Below, piece after piece: positions 19,329 through 29,600 of a stretch of DNA of 64,000 nt (the first letter of the stretch is position 1; each line of letters starts with the position of its first letter). A model generated the notes under the pieces. It was not told where the DNA came from and made no database searches. It saw only the letters and a program-made list of their open reading frames with translations. A program made the translations under genes and the position numbers. The stretch comes from Onchocerca lupi (taxonomy: Eukaryota; Nematoda; Chromadorea; Rhabditida; Onchocercidae): assembly GCA_028564675.1 (NCBI GenBank), contig JAOVVO010000020.1, positions 124,001 to 188,000 on the forward strand, read 5' to 3'.

Positions 19329-20856
19329 TCTTAGAAGGATTTTATTAATTATAACTGCATATATGAACTTGTAAATAGAAGAAAAGATTAGCTCGAGGTT
19401 TGTAGTTTATTGCTACTACTTTTTCAATCTTATCATAAAAAAACTGCTCACGTTTATTAAATGTTGCAGATATAAAAATTAGTATCATAACCGCAAACGT
19501 TAAGGTTAATAAAGCTTTAGATTAGAAGATATGCTTATTATAAAAGCTCTAAAATAAGTATATAATTTAATACAAATGTGCTGAAAACTTCGTTGTTGCT
19601 TGTCTTAGGGTAATGTTTTTAAGTGTATTTACCTCTTTTATGTGAATGCTGTACAATAATCGTCCTAAATATCACTAAGTTTTTTTGTCATGAAGACTTC
19701 AGATATTATTAACAACAGAAAGAATAAGCAAACACGTGTTAAGAATCAAGCAGACTAAAAAAAACATAATAGTAAGACTGCCAATAACATATGCTGTAAT
19801 ATATCTAGTTATCCCTTGTATAGTTTGAACTCAAGTAATGTTTTTCCTGTAGGTTTATAATCGGTTACTCTATTTTTGCAATTTTGTAGTGAAAGAACTG
19901 CTTGCATTTATCAAATGCTGCAAGTATTAAAATCAATATTGGCAGGATAAAAAAACAAGTCAGAAATATAAGTTGGTAACCGTAAAAGCGCCTTAAGAGT
20001 ACTTTTCATCACTGTCTGTATATAGAGCAAAGTTTTTAAGTATGCTTGCTTTTTATGTATGCATAAACAGCAATTTTTCTGAAACTCCACCAAATCTTGC
20101 TATCGTTAAGATTTCTAATGCTACATATACTAAATTTTCTAATAAAATATCTAAGTTTTCCAGTATTTCATATCGTCCTTATATAAAAAATTGTTCATAA
20201 AATGGTAAAGTTGAAGAAAATTCCTTTTTACCATAACCTTGATAGCCTTTTATTTCTGTTGATCTAGGTGAAGACTTTTCTGCAACTCCATTCTTAGATG
20301 TATTTTTAAATCTTTACTTTCTTATTAATAGTACCTTTAGGTAGTTGTATCTCTGTGTATCTAAAGTCTATTATGCCTTTTTTCCTGCCTTTTTATTTTT
20401 CTGTTCTCATTGTAGCCTTTAGCTCTACTTTCTGCTATTTTAACAGATCGACTTTCACTTATACGAGGCTTGGCTGTTTATTTCTTCCTATTTTTCTCTT
20501 GACTATATTCGAGAATTCATAATCAATTTCTTAAGGATTTTCTGCTTCTTCTATTTCCTAAATTATTAATTCATTGCTTTTCATGACGGAAAATTGCATC
20601 ATTAGTACCTACATTGACAGCATTTTTTACCTAATATGTGTAAAATTGTATTTAATATTCTTCTTTTGCTATGTTTTGATGATCTCCTTCCTTTTTTGTA
20701 TAATACTCTGAAATATTCTTTCATTTAAATTATTTTTTTTCATTTCTCCCTCACTGTTCTATCACCATATACTACTCATATTACTTGATTTGTGGTTAAT
20801 TTCTAACAAGCAAAAAATTAAACATGTCTTCATAAAATTATAGAAATTAAGGTTTA
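19329..20856. other. Gene debris between ddl and ccmH
   Basis: No intact gene is seen. On the minus strand there are two related membrane-protein fragments, at about 19395-19510 (MILIFISATFNKREQFFYDK) and about 19865-19960 (ILPILILILAAFDKCKQFFH). A third decayed frame at about 20395-20745 starts MKKNNLNERIFQSIIQKRKE and later reads KQPRISESRSVKIAESRAKG between stops. I cannot name the family of any of them. Confidence 0.45.
20395..20745 (-). pseudogene. Unidentified decayed coding sequence
   Basis: On the minus strand an ATG near 20743 opens MKKNNLNERIFQSIIQKRKE, followed by stops and frame changes. Later in the same direction comes a charged stretch containing SNIVKRKIGRNKQPRISESR and SVKIAESRAKGYNENRKIKR. 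The amino-acid makeup (Lys/Arg/Glu-rich, low in Cys and Trp) looks like former coding sequence rather than random AT-rich DNA, but I recognise no family. Confidence 0.3.
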
Positions 20857-21234
20857 TTATCGGATGTGCTTTCGTATCAAAAAACACCCTATTAGTAAAA
20901 TAGTGAGTGGAATAAACCATAAGATATAGGTGCTGGGTTTTATAGGTGGGGTAGTTATAATTGAATCTCCATAGGAATTTTTTAGCTCTGAAATTATTTG
21001 CTTGTCAGTATACCCATCGCTGATTTTTCTACGAATTGCTTTGCGCATATCATATGCAATTTGAGATTCGGATTCAGATAGCGACTCACCAGAACATATT
21101 GGGCACTTTATTATTTTAAACAAATTAGTTGCTCGTTTCTCCATGACTTTGTCTCTGAGCTCATCATCCAAAGCAAAAGCATTAATATTCAAGCAAAATG
21201 TTAATGTAAAAAGTAAGTTAACTGCCGTTTTCAT
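20857..21234 (-). CDS. ccmH: Cytochrome c-type biogenesis protein CcmH
   Basis: Periplasm-facing thioredoxin-like protein of cytochrome c maturation (System I) that keeps apocytochrome CXXCH cysteines reduced for haem attachment. The 125-residue product has a signal peptide (about 1-21, ending AFA-L). The redox pair Cys44/Cys47 lies in KCPICSGESLSES, the family's (R/K)CxxCxxxS motif. Next come DMRKAIRRKISDGYTDKQI and a C-terminal membrane helix at about 103-120 with a basic tail. Length is typical of the short CcmH/CycL form. The partner apocytochrome at 54140 is in the same window. Confidence 0.93.
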   Translation of the reverse strand: MKTAVNLLFTLTFCLNINAFALDDELRDKVMEKRATNLFKIIKCPICSGESLSESESQIAYDMRKAIRRKISDGYTDKQIISELKNSYGDSIITTPPIKPSTYILWFIPLTILLIGCFLIRKHIR

Positions 21235-21244
21235 TTTTAGTTGG

Positions 21245-22267
21245 CTAAGTAATTTTGTTTAATTGGTTCATGAAATCAGTGATAGATAATTTTCCAATGA
21301 AGCTTAATCCTACATCATTGTCATATTTTATTGAAAAGTTAATATTGCCATCAGTTGTTTTTTCTGATAAAGAAAATATTAATTTTTCAAACTTATCTAA
21401 AATTTTTGAGTTGCTAGTCATAAACGAGATTAATTCTTTATAGTTTGATATGGATACATTGATTTTGTCTTTGAATGAGGATGTAACTAAATCATAATCG
21501 TTTATCCCACCATCTGCGGCAATAGAAAAATTATTGCTCTGAATTAAAAACTTTTCTATGTTGAAATTGATTCTTGCAGCTGAGATGTTGTTTATAAACT
21601 CGTAATCAAATTTGGTATCGATACTAAGATACCTTTCAGGATTTGCAGTATTCTTATACCGATAAGTATAAAAATCAAATTCTAGCTTATTATTTCCACT
21701 TAATTTTTTATCGAGGTGAAATTGAATATAATTACTTTTACCATTCACCTCAGTTATAACACTTTGCTGATTTTTTGAGTTAGGTAAGACATCACATTTT
21801 AATCCATAGTCTTCATAACGAAGTGTATCTATATAGTCTATCATATTGCTACTTCTATTAAACCGCAACAAAGATGGTAAATCGTTTAGCTTGGCAATGA
21901 GATGATTGTTATTGTTTGTGTGACATTTTATGTTTTCTTTCTTATCACCAGAAATAGCAATGCTGACTTCATTGCTTGGTATATAAATGTATACTGATTT
22001 ATCAAACAGTCTATTTTTTATTAACAAAGTATCAGACGATATGGTTAATTGTTCGTTGGAGAATTTTGGATTTGTTATGTGGAAAATTAAGCTAGAAGGG
22101 AATCCGCTAAAATCATATGAAACATCAAATTTTTCGTTGTTAATGTATAGTATTGTTCCAGCTAGAAGATTTTTTGTTTTACATGCAGAAAAATACCAAA
22201 AACTACTATATGCTGTAGGAATAAACAGGAAGAAAGAGATAATAATATAGATAAGGATTTTACGCAT
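21245..22267 (-). CDS. Conserved exported protein, possibly DUF2125 family
   Basis: This is a 340-residue protein with an N-terminal signal or anchor helix (about 5-24, IYIIISFFLFIPTAYSSFWY) and an otherwise hydrophilic beta-rich body. The early segment FDVSYDFSGFPSSLIFHITN resembles the opening of alphaproteobacterial DUF2125 proteins, where a xxGFPxxxxxxxxxP pattern follows the membrane anchor. That assignment is tentative and from memory. The gene lies 10 bp before ccmH and 12 bp after the ferredoxin gene, so all three are probably co-transcribed. The function is unknown, and location in the periplasm or outer face of the inner membrane is inferred from the signal. Confidence 0.75.
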   Translation of the reverse strand: MRKILIYIIISFFLFIPTAYSSFWYFSACKTKNLLAGTILYINNEKFDVSYDFSGFPSSLIFHITNPKFSNEQLTISSDTLLIKNRLFDKSVYIYIPSNEVSIAISGDKKENIKCHTNNNNHLIAKLNDLPSLLRFNRSSNMIDYIDTLRYEDYGLKCDVLPNSKNQQSVITEVNGKSNYIQFHLDKKLSGNNKLEFDFYTYRYKNTANPERYLSIDTKFDYEFINNISAARINFNIEKFLIQSNNFSIAADGGINDYDLVTSSFKDKINVSISNYKELISFMTSNSKILDKFEKLIFSLSEKTTDGNINFSIKYDNDVGLSFIGKLSITDFMNQLNKIT

Positions 22268-22279
22268 AGCGCTAATTAT

Positions 22280-22627
22280 TTATTTGTCCAGTGATATATT
22301 TCTTGTATTCTTTGGTATGATTACACACAAACCGTCGATGTCTTTTGTAATTTTTATTTGGCATCCAAGCCTCGATGTCTCCGTTAAGCCGAAAACTAGG
22401 TCTAACATATCGTTTTCTTCATCAGATATGGGATTATGTGTTTCTACAGCATCATAAAATTTTGGATCAACAATTACATGACACGTAGAGCAAGCGAGAG
22501 AACCTTCACATGCACCTTCAAGCAAGTCTGGATCGCTTCTGTGAGCTAAATTAAGCAGAGTTTCTCCCTCTGTAGCCTCATATCTTTTCTCACTTCCACC
22601 AGGTAAAATAAAAGTAACAGATGGCAT
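22280..22627 (-). CDS. fdx: ISC-type [2Fe-2S] ferredoxin
   Basis: Small electron carrier of the adrenodoxin/ISC type, which supplies electrons for iron-sulfur cluster assembly. The 115-residue product has cluster ligands Cys40, Cys46 and Cys49 in ACEGSLACSTCHVIV and Cys89 in RLGCQI, the vertebrate-type C-x5-C-x2-C...C pattern. Length matches the family (110-115). It is the first gene of a minus-strand group (fdx, exported unknown, ccmH) and diverges from murD across 125 bp. Confidence 0.95.
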   Translation of the reverse strand: MPSVTFILPGGSEKRYEATEGETLLNLAHRSDPDLLEGACEGSLACSTCHVIVDPKFYDAVETHNPISDEENDMLDLVFGLTETSRLGCQIKITKDIDGLCVIIPKNTRNISLDK

Positions 22628-22752
22628 ATTACTTTCCTATTAAAATCCTTACTAATTTTTCTGTATTCTACAGGTAATAATTAATATTTGCAAACTCTTT
22701 ACGTTCAGCTTATTAATAATTTATATAATGTTTTTTTTAACCGAAACAAGTA
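22628..22752. promoter_or_regulatory. Divergent promoter region between fdx and murD
   Basis: This 125-bp AT-rich gap must hold promoters for both directions. A TATAAT hexamer on the plus strand (in TTTATATAATG, about 22723-22728) is a good -10 candidate for murD. I see no equally good -35 at 17 bp. Nothing convincing was found for fdx. Confidence 0.35.
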
Positions 22753-24093
22753 ATGCAACTGGGCAAGTATAAAAATCAAAGTGTTGCGGTTTTTGGTCTT
22801 GGTAAGACTGGTTTATCTGTTATTAATGCTTTAGTAAACTGCGGTACAAGAACATATGCATGGGATGATAATGAGAAACAAATAGTGAATGCAAAAGCAA
22901 TATATAAAGAATGTAGTTTTATTCACCCTAAGGAATATAATTGGCATGAAATAAGAACGCTAATATTAAGTCCTGGAATACCGGTTTTGTATCCAACGCC
23001 GCATTGGATAATAAAACTTGCAAGAAACTTTCACTGCAAAATAAAATCAGATATCGAACTATTTCTTGAAGGTAAAGCTACAAACCAGAAGGTAATAGGT
23101 GTCACAGGGACAAACGGCAAATCAACCACTACATCCTTAATAGGGCACGTATTAAAATCTGCAGGAAAAAAAGTAGCTATTGGTGGAAATTTGGGTGTTC
23201 CCGTTTTCGACCTGAACAGAAATGCAGAAATTTGTGTCATTGAATTCTCCTCTTTTCAGTTGGAGCTAATCAATGAAATTAATTTGGATATCGCAGTGTT
23301 GCTCAACATTACACCAGATCATATAGATAGACATGGAAGTATGGAAAATTACATAGCGATTAAATCAAAGCTGATAAACGGTAGTAGGGTTGCTGCTATA
23401 GGGTGTGATAGTGAAATTACTGTTGGTATATTTAACAAATTCACTGGAAACAAAGTTCCCATCTCAGCTTCAATGTCGTTGCGGTGCCCAAACACTGGAA
23501 TACACCTGGAATTAAAAAATCATGTAAGTGATGTAAAGATAAACTTAATATCCAACGCAGAAAACGTAGCAGCTGCGTGTGCTGTATGTAAGCTGCTTAA
23601 AGTGGATAGCAATATTATTATCGATGGAATCAAATCTTTTTCAGGATTAAAACATAGAAATGAGTTACTTGGCAAAATAGCAAATGTCTTTTTTGTAAAT
23701 GATAGCAAAGCAACTAATGCTGAATCGAGTGAAAAGGCAATTTTATCTTATAAAAATATATATTGGATTGTTGGTGGGAAAAGTAAAGAGGGTGGTATAG
23801 AGTCACTCAGAAAGCATTTTGCAAACATTAAAAAAGCTTTTCTTATTGGCGAGTCAACTGAAGCTTTTGCAAGTACTATGGAAAATAAAATAGATTTTGT
23901 GAAATGTTGTAGCTTAGCAAACGCATTCAAACTGGCTTTCAAGGAGGCTATAAACAGCAAGGAAGAAATAACTGTATTACTTTCTCCTGCATGTGCTTCT
24001 TTTGACCAGTGGAAAAATTTTGAAGAACGCGGTGAAGCATTTTGTAGAATGTTTGAAAGTTTTAGGCATAATCACATATACTGTTTAGTGTAA
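22753..24093 (+). CDS. murD: UDP-N-acetylmuramoylalanine--D-glutamate ligase
   Basis: Cytoplasmic Mur ligase that adds D-Glu to UDP-MurNAc-L-Ala. The 446-residue product has the N-terminal Rossmann motif GLGKTGLS (15-22), the ATP-binding GVTGTNGKST (116-125), the substrate/Mg region EFSSFQLE and NITPDHIDRHGS. The C-terminal domain has FVNDSKATNAES and LSPACASFDQW, both characteristic of MurD. Length is normal. It belongs to the same pathway as Ddl but is transcribed on its own. Confidence 0.97.
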   Translation: MQLGKYKNQSVAVFGLGKTGLSVINALVNCGTRTYAWDDNEKQIVNAKAIYKECSFIHPKEYNWHEIRTLILSPGIPVLYPTPHWIIKLARNFHCKIKSDIELFLEGKATNQKVIGVTGTNGKSTTTSLIGHVLKSAGKKVAIGGNLGVPVFDLNRNAEICVIEFSSFQLELINEINLDIAVLLNITPDHIDRHGSMENYIAIKSKLINGSRVAAIGCDSEITVGIFNKFTGNKVPISASMSLRCPNTGIHLELKNHVSDVKINLISNAENVAAACAVCKLLKVDSNIIIDGIKSFSGLKHRNELLGKIANVFFVNDSKATNAESSEKAILSYKNIYWIVGGKSKEGGIESLRKHFANIKKAFLIGESTEAFASTMENKIDFVKCCSLANAFKLAFKEAINSKEEITVLLSPACASFDQWKNFEERGEAFCRMFESFRHNHIYCLV

Positions 24094-25348
24094 TGTTATG
24101 TAGGAAAAGATGAGATAGAATTAATAGTAGAAAGCTAGTTAGGATCCTTCTATTGAAGGAGCAAGTCAGTCAAACCTTAATCTAGTTAGTTGCTTTTACA
24201 AATTTTAAAACAGAATATATAGCATTTTGAAGTGCATAGCAAGGAGTTTAAATAGCTTGATGGAAGCTGAACTATAAAGAACTTTAATTTAGTGAATATA
24301 AAATTAGGGAGTCAACAGAATTAGCTGTTTAGATACATTTTTTAAACTACGTCGAGCTAAACTACGGAGTTTTTAATGCTTTACTGTTTTCTGTATATCA
24401 AAAAAAGTGCTCACGAGATTAGCTTTTATATCGACGGTACTATTAATTTTAGCTACAGTATGCTTTGTTGTACTTTGCTTATGGATATTTTTTAATTTTA
24501 TTAAGAAAAAGTTTATTATATGTAAATCGAAAGCTTGTTGAGAAATGAGGTTGATCCTGAGTTAGTAAAGCTCTATAGAAAAGAGCTTGTAGGCGGGTAT
24601 ATAGACCAAAAGTTGAAAAAGATATGTAGGATATTGTAGAGTTACTTGTAGAGAGCAAGAAGATTGTAGTGCTACATAAATTTTTAATAAATAGTAAAAA
24701 ATTAGTTCATATCAAAATAGCAATGGTAAACGTACTGTTTGTAAATGGTGTATGCCTAAAAATATTATTTTAAATATTAACTCTCTTAGAAGAAGAAGTT
24801 GCAGCAGAAGTTTTAAAGAGATTTGAAAATTAGGCAATTTGTTTAACACTAATTTATAACAATCTTACAGTATAGGTAGGAGATTTTTTTTTACAAAGTG
24901 GATTCTTACAAAATTTTTGAATTTTTGGTTTATGTATTGTGAATTAGGATTTAATTTGTGTAAGGTTATGGAAAATACAAAATGTTCTGTAATTAATTAC
25001 TGGCAGAGAAGTGACACTGTGATTTCGTTGAAAATGGGACTTATTGCTAAGTTTAGTGATTAGTTTACTCAAAAAAGACTCAGAGAAAATGTGTTGCTTA
25101 AACATGGTTTTAAAATACCTTATGATGATAAAGATAATGTTCATGTCCCTCATAAAGAACATTTAGTTTGGTGTGGAAGTGAAAAAATACGAAGAAGAAG
25201 AAAATAAATTTATTAGTGATATACATGAATATTTAATAAATCTTGAACTTAATAAAAACTTAAATAAAGTACTTGTAAAATAAGCAAATTCTCTAAAAAC
25301 TTGATAAAAATAGAACTGAAACTTATTAATAGAGGAGTATATACAAGT
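24094..25348. other. Long non-coding stretch with unidentifiable coding remnants
   Basis: No intact gene is seen. Short plus-strand runs read like old coding sequence, for example ELVGGYIDQKLKKICRIL near 24575, DIVELLVESKKIVVLHKFLI near 24635 and HGFKIPYDDKDNVHVPHKEH near 25103. They are separated by stops and frame changes, and I recognise no family. A short hairpin (TCCTTC-TATT-GAAGGA, 24145-24160) lies 51 bp after murD but has no T-tract. Confidence 0.45.
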
Positions 25349-25897
25349 TTAAGTTGATAAAGAAAGAAAAATTATTTTGGCTATTCCATAAGTACGTTCT
25401 AAAATTATATTAAAATTTTTATTATATTCAAAATTTTCGTTTTTCCTAATTTCAAGAATTATCAATGCATTATCACTTAACCAGCCTGAATTAACTAACC
25501 CATCTAAAGTTGGGTAAGTTAGATTACTATTGTAAGGTGGGTCTATAAAAACTATGTCGCATTGTGAAATGATTTTTGGTAACTGGCTAGCACTGCAACA
25601 AATGAGCGTAATATTGTCTGTAATACCAAAATCTTTGGCTGTTTTTTTAGATAATTGCAAATTGTAATAGTCTGAATCTACCATAAATGCATGTTTGGCA
25701 CCTCGGGAAAGCGCTTCAAATGAAAAAGATCCACTTCCACAGAATAAATCAAGCACATTTAGATTATAAATAGGTTTTTTTGAAGAAAGTATATTAAATA
25801 TTGCCTCTCGGACAACGCTCATAGTCGGCCGTACGGCTAAATACTTGCTTGTGGCTATTTTTCTTCCACGATACTTTCCTGCAATAACACGCAGCAT
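25349..25897 (-). CDS. rsmD: 16S rRNA (guanine966-N2)-methyltransferase RsmD
   Basis: SAM-dependent methyltransferase acting on G966 of 16S rRNA in the assembled 30S. The 182-residue product has the family start MLRVIAGKYRGRKIA, followed by RPTMSVVREAIFNIL. The SAM-binding motif I is LNVLDLFCGSGSFSFEALSRGA, and the catalytic DPPY motif is at residues 119-122. Length is normal. It is separated by 98 bp from the virB-linked gene upstream and probably has its own promoter. Confidence 0.95.
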   Translation of the reverse strand: MLRVIAGKYRGRKIATSKYLAVRPTMSVVREAIFNILSSKKPIYNLNVLDLFCGSGSFSFEALSRGAKHAFMVDSDYYNLQLSKKTAKDFGITDNITLICCSASQLPKIISQCDIVFIDPPYNSNLTYPTLDGLVNSGWLSDNALIILEIRKNENFEYNKNFNIILERTYGIAKIIFLSLST

Positions 25898-25995
25898 TCT
25901 AAAAGAATTCTAAAATAACTAATTATTTAATAACATGTAATTAATGTCAATATAGCTTTGACAATTTGATCAGGAAGAAAGTTATAAACACGAGA

Positions 25996-26649
25996 TCAAG
26001 ACTTAATTACTTTTTTTGATTTATTTGTTGTATCTATTATTGAATGACCAATTTCATCCTGTAAGCCATTATAGTTATTTGTTTTATCACGGGTTAGCCC
26101 TTCAATTCTGCTTTCTAACTCTAGTTTAATTAGAGTATTGATTTTATCTGTGCTGTCGAGAAAACTTTTACATTCTTCATCACTATACTCTTTACCAGAT
26201 GTTTTTTTTTCAATAAAGAGTTTCTTAAGTTCTGCTAAATCAGAATCCTGGCTAGGGTTTAGTACAATATTTCTTTCTATGAAACTAAGATCTGACAGTA
26301 GTAAGCTGACTTCAAGTAAATCTTTGCTTCTAATGTTTGTAAGATCATTAAGACTGTCCAAAATATTAAACACTTTAAGTTCTTCTTGTACAACTTCTTG
26401 ATCATCGTTATTAAATTCAGACAGTAATTCTTTATTGTTTACGAGTTTCTCACTAAGAACTTTATTGATTTTTGAAAGATTAATATCATCCTGTTTGATA
26501 TTATCTAGTAATAAATCTACTCTCGCTCTACGGGCATTTAGAATATCATCATAGTCATTTAACTTTATGTTACCATTTTTGTCCTGGTATAGTTTATAAT
26601 AACTAAAACCTTTGAAATTTTTTTTACTAGTTTTCATCGGTGTTCTCAT
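25996..26649 (-). CDS. Hypothetical protein at the distal end of the virB operon
   Basis: This is a 217-residue, highly charged protein rich in Lys, Asp, Glu, Asn and Leu, with no signal peptide and no membrane segment. The middle (about 60-185) is predicted by eye to be mainly helical, with heptad-like leucines and possible coiled coil. It starts 6 bp after virB6-4 ends, so it is almost certainly on the virB3-virB4-virB6 message. Cytoplasmic location beside a secretion apparatus allows a role as chaperone, accessory protein or substrate, but no motif proves any of these. I do not recognise the family. Confidence 0.8.
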   Translation of the reverse strand: MRTPMKTSKKNFKGFSYYKLYQDKNGNIKLNDYDDILNARRARVDLLLDNIKQDDINLSKINKVLSEKLVNNKELLSEFNNDDQEVVQEELKVFNILDSLNDLTNIRSKDLLEVSLLLSDLSFIERNIVLNPSQDSDLAELKKLFIEKKTSGKEYSDEECKSFLDSTDKINTLIKLELESRIEGLTRDKTNNYNGLQDEIGHSIIDTTNKSKKVIKS

Positions 26650-26655
26650 TTCTTT

Positions 26656-29600
26656 TTATATAAGTTCATCTTCTGGTGTACTGGACTGACTGTTATCAAC
26701 TTTATCTTTATATCTTTCTGGTTTTCTTTTGTGCCCTATGGTGTAATCATGAAGCTTTTCTAAGAACTCTCGCCTGTGCGATTTTGTTCTATAGAGTAAA
26801 TTATGATTATAGCTACGTTTTCCTATAGAATCAACACCATGCTTCCAATTAAACTTTATAGCACCTTCTATTGTATAACCCAAATGCGATCCTATATATC
26901 CTTTGTAATAGTTTAAATATCTACCGATTCTTTTATGTATAATATCTTCTTTATCAATTCCAAATGCCTTGTAAATTTTTTCTTCGAGCTTGTCAATGTT
27001 ATTCTCAGACGATGTTGCAAATTTTGTTGCTTCAATAGTAGCGCTTGTAAGTTTACGTGGCACGTCAACAACATGTTTTAGCACACTCCCAACTCTTGGT
27101 ATTCTGTCTAGTAGATTAGCTGTACCTTCAGCTAATCTGTTCGGTAAATGAATAGCCCAACTTTCTAAAGACTCTAGTCTTCCACCAATAAAATTTTGCC
27201 ACTGCTGTTTGAATCCATTTATTGCACCAACTAAAGGTGATGCTGAGTATATGCTAGATATATTATAAACGCTGAACCCACCGCCAGCAATGCTTGAGCC
27301 CATCTGTTGTACAAACTCGCGTAAGGAGAACATTAAGAATGAAAGCAAGAATAATATAAAGATTTCTTTTACATCGATTAGATAGCCTTTTTGTATGTCC
27401 TTTACCCTTTGGTAATCGCTATTTTCTTGATAATTTTTGCAATTCTCACAATCTTTACATTTTTGACAGAATTTACTGTTAGGATCCCTATATAATTCAT
27501 GAAATTTCAGTACTCTGCAACCCCGATTTTCCACTACACTCTGTAGTAAAGATCTTATTTCGCTTTTAAAATTTGGTCGAATAATTCCTTTTCTGTAATC
27601 TTCTATTATTTTTTTATAATCTTCGCATTTTTCTTTATATTGTTGAGATTGACAATAGCGCTCTGCGATTTCATCATCTATATTACCTATTTTTTTTTCT
27701 ATATTTTTAATTAACAATAAGATATCGTTCTTTTCTAATGCATGAGATAAACTATTTGTTAAACGTACTAAATCTCTTGCACTACAATTCTTGTCAACCA
27801 CTATATCATTTTCTGCAATATAATGATCTGCTGGATTATTTTTATTACTTGCAACTGGGTTAAAGAAAGGATAATCTATATAACGGAAACCTTTTTTGAT
27901 GTAATCTGGCGGAAGAAGAATATACCCAGCACCACCAGTAAATTTTATTGTACCACCTGCTCTACTTAATTTTTCTATGCCCTCTATATCTTTATCTACT
28001 TTCAATGGAGCAGTCTCTCCGAGAGAGTAAGGTACAAAAATTTGCCCTGGAGTCCAACCAAAGTACTGCTTATCAACGATACAAAAACCTCCGAGCACCC
28101 ATCTTGGAGCACACAGTTTTACTTCAAACCACTTGTTGTAACATACAGTGAAACCTAGTTGTCTATAAAAGGTATTCATTATAATTGAAGCTAGCAATGA
28201 CAATAAGGTAAATATCATGATTGATTGTAAACAAAAACTGATACAGAATTTTATCCAACCTTCAAATAGACTTTTCAGCGGTGAAAAGAAAATAGAAATT
28301 AGAAACAGTGGCATTATAGCTATAAGAAAAGCTATGCCTACAAAACCAAAAAGGAATATTATATAGGCATATACACACAGCAAGAAATATAAAACTATCC
28401 CTATAAAAATGGCTGGTATCATAATGATACTTGTCCACATTTGATAATGGAAAAATGCTGCAAACTTTTTCCAAACAGAGTAAGCAAAAAACTTGTTAAA
28501 CATGTCCTCCATGAAGCTAAATAATTTAACATAGGTTTCATCTTCCTGAATACCGTTTCCGGTATTTATGTTTGGAGCAAAATTAATAATTATGCTTATC
28601 ACCTGTTCAAGGCTTTTAACAAATAAAACGAAAAAGTGATCATAGAAAAACCTAAAACTTCCAGGAGATACAAGCACTATTACTAAAGTGATTTTCATTA
28701 TTCTGATGAGAATGTCATGCTTAGTTTCCTGTATCATGCCAAAAAGATAAAGAAGCGACGAGATTATTATGAATAACACAAGTAAGGAAAGAACGAAATT
28801 GTGAAAGCTAGTACTTTTTTCGGCTATATTCTGAAATATAGCTTGTGCAGCTGTAGGACCGTTACTGTTAAAATGCTTTTCACAGTTTTCGTTAATCAAT
28901 AATGCACATTTTAGATAATTATAAATGTAATCAAAGAATCCAACGACACCTGTTTTTTGCACTCCGCTCAAAAATTCAAAAGAGTAGCCACCTGCATTAT
29001 TTAAATAATATCTATCTAGTATTTTTACATATATTTTCCATCCTTTTTTTAATTCTAGCATATTACAGTTTCTATCCTTTAACTTAGTTCTATCCCCTTT
29101 TTTTAAAGTAAAAAGTCCGTTTCCGTCTTCTGCTATGGAGTCGTAACCTAAATGTATAGTTGGAGATTGAGGATTACGCATTAATTCTAGGTTATCATTG
29201 GGATTTGGATCTATAAATTCTTTCTTGCCACTAGCATTTGTGTTAGATCTCCTAAACAAAAAGTAAGCACCATGACCGTTAGTAAACCAACATGGAGAAC
29301 CACGTAACGCTGTATTTCTGCTATCATCCTTGTTAACGCACTTACAGTTTACAGTGCAACTTGCGTTATGGTTATTTGAAAATTTCTGTATACTAGATTT
29401 ATAATCGTTGCAAACCAAATAAAAGCTAGGTAAACTATTATCACCTCGCTCACCTTCGAATTTAGTTGTGTATTTCAACTGCTCTAATTTTTGCAAGCTA
29501 TAGTTATCTTTAGATTCTTTTCTATTGCTATCGCTCCAAGATATCCATGCACCATTAACTCGCACTACTAAATCATCTCCGTTGGTTTCGAGTCCTGTAT

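Noticed and set aside
19911..20093. A 60-codon minus-strand frame as a small gene
   Set aside because: It has no ribosome binding site, and its neighbouring frame continues a membrane-protein fragment, so it is part of gene debris.
24145..24160. Hairpin after murD as a terminator
   Set aside because: The stem is only 6 bp and there is no run of T after it.
24944..25162. A 72-codon minus-strand frame as a gene
   Set aside because: Low-complexity composition. The plus strand of the same DNA looks more protein-like, and neither frame is supported by context.
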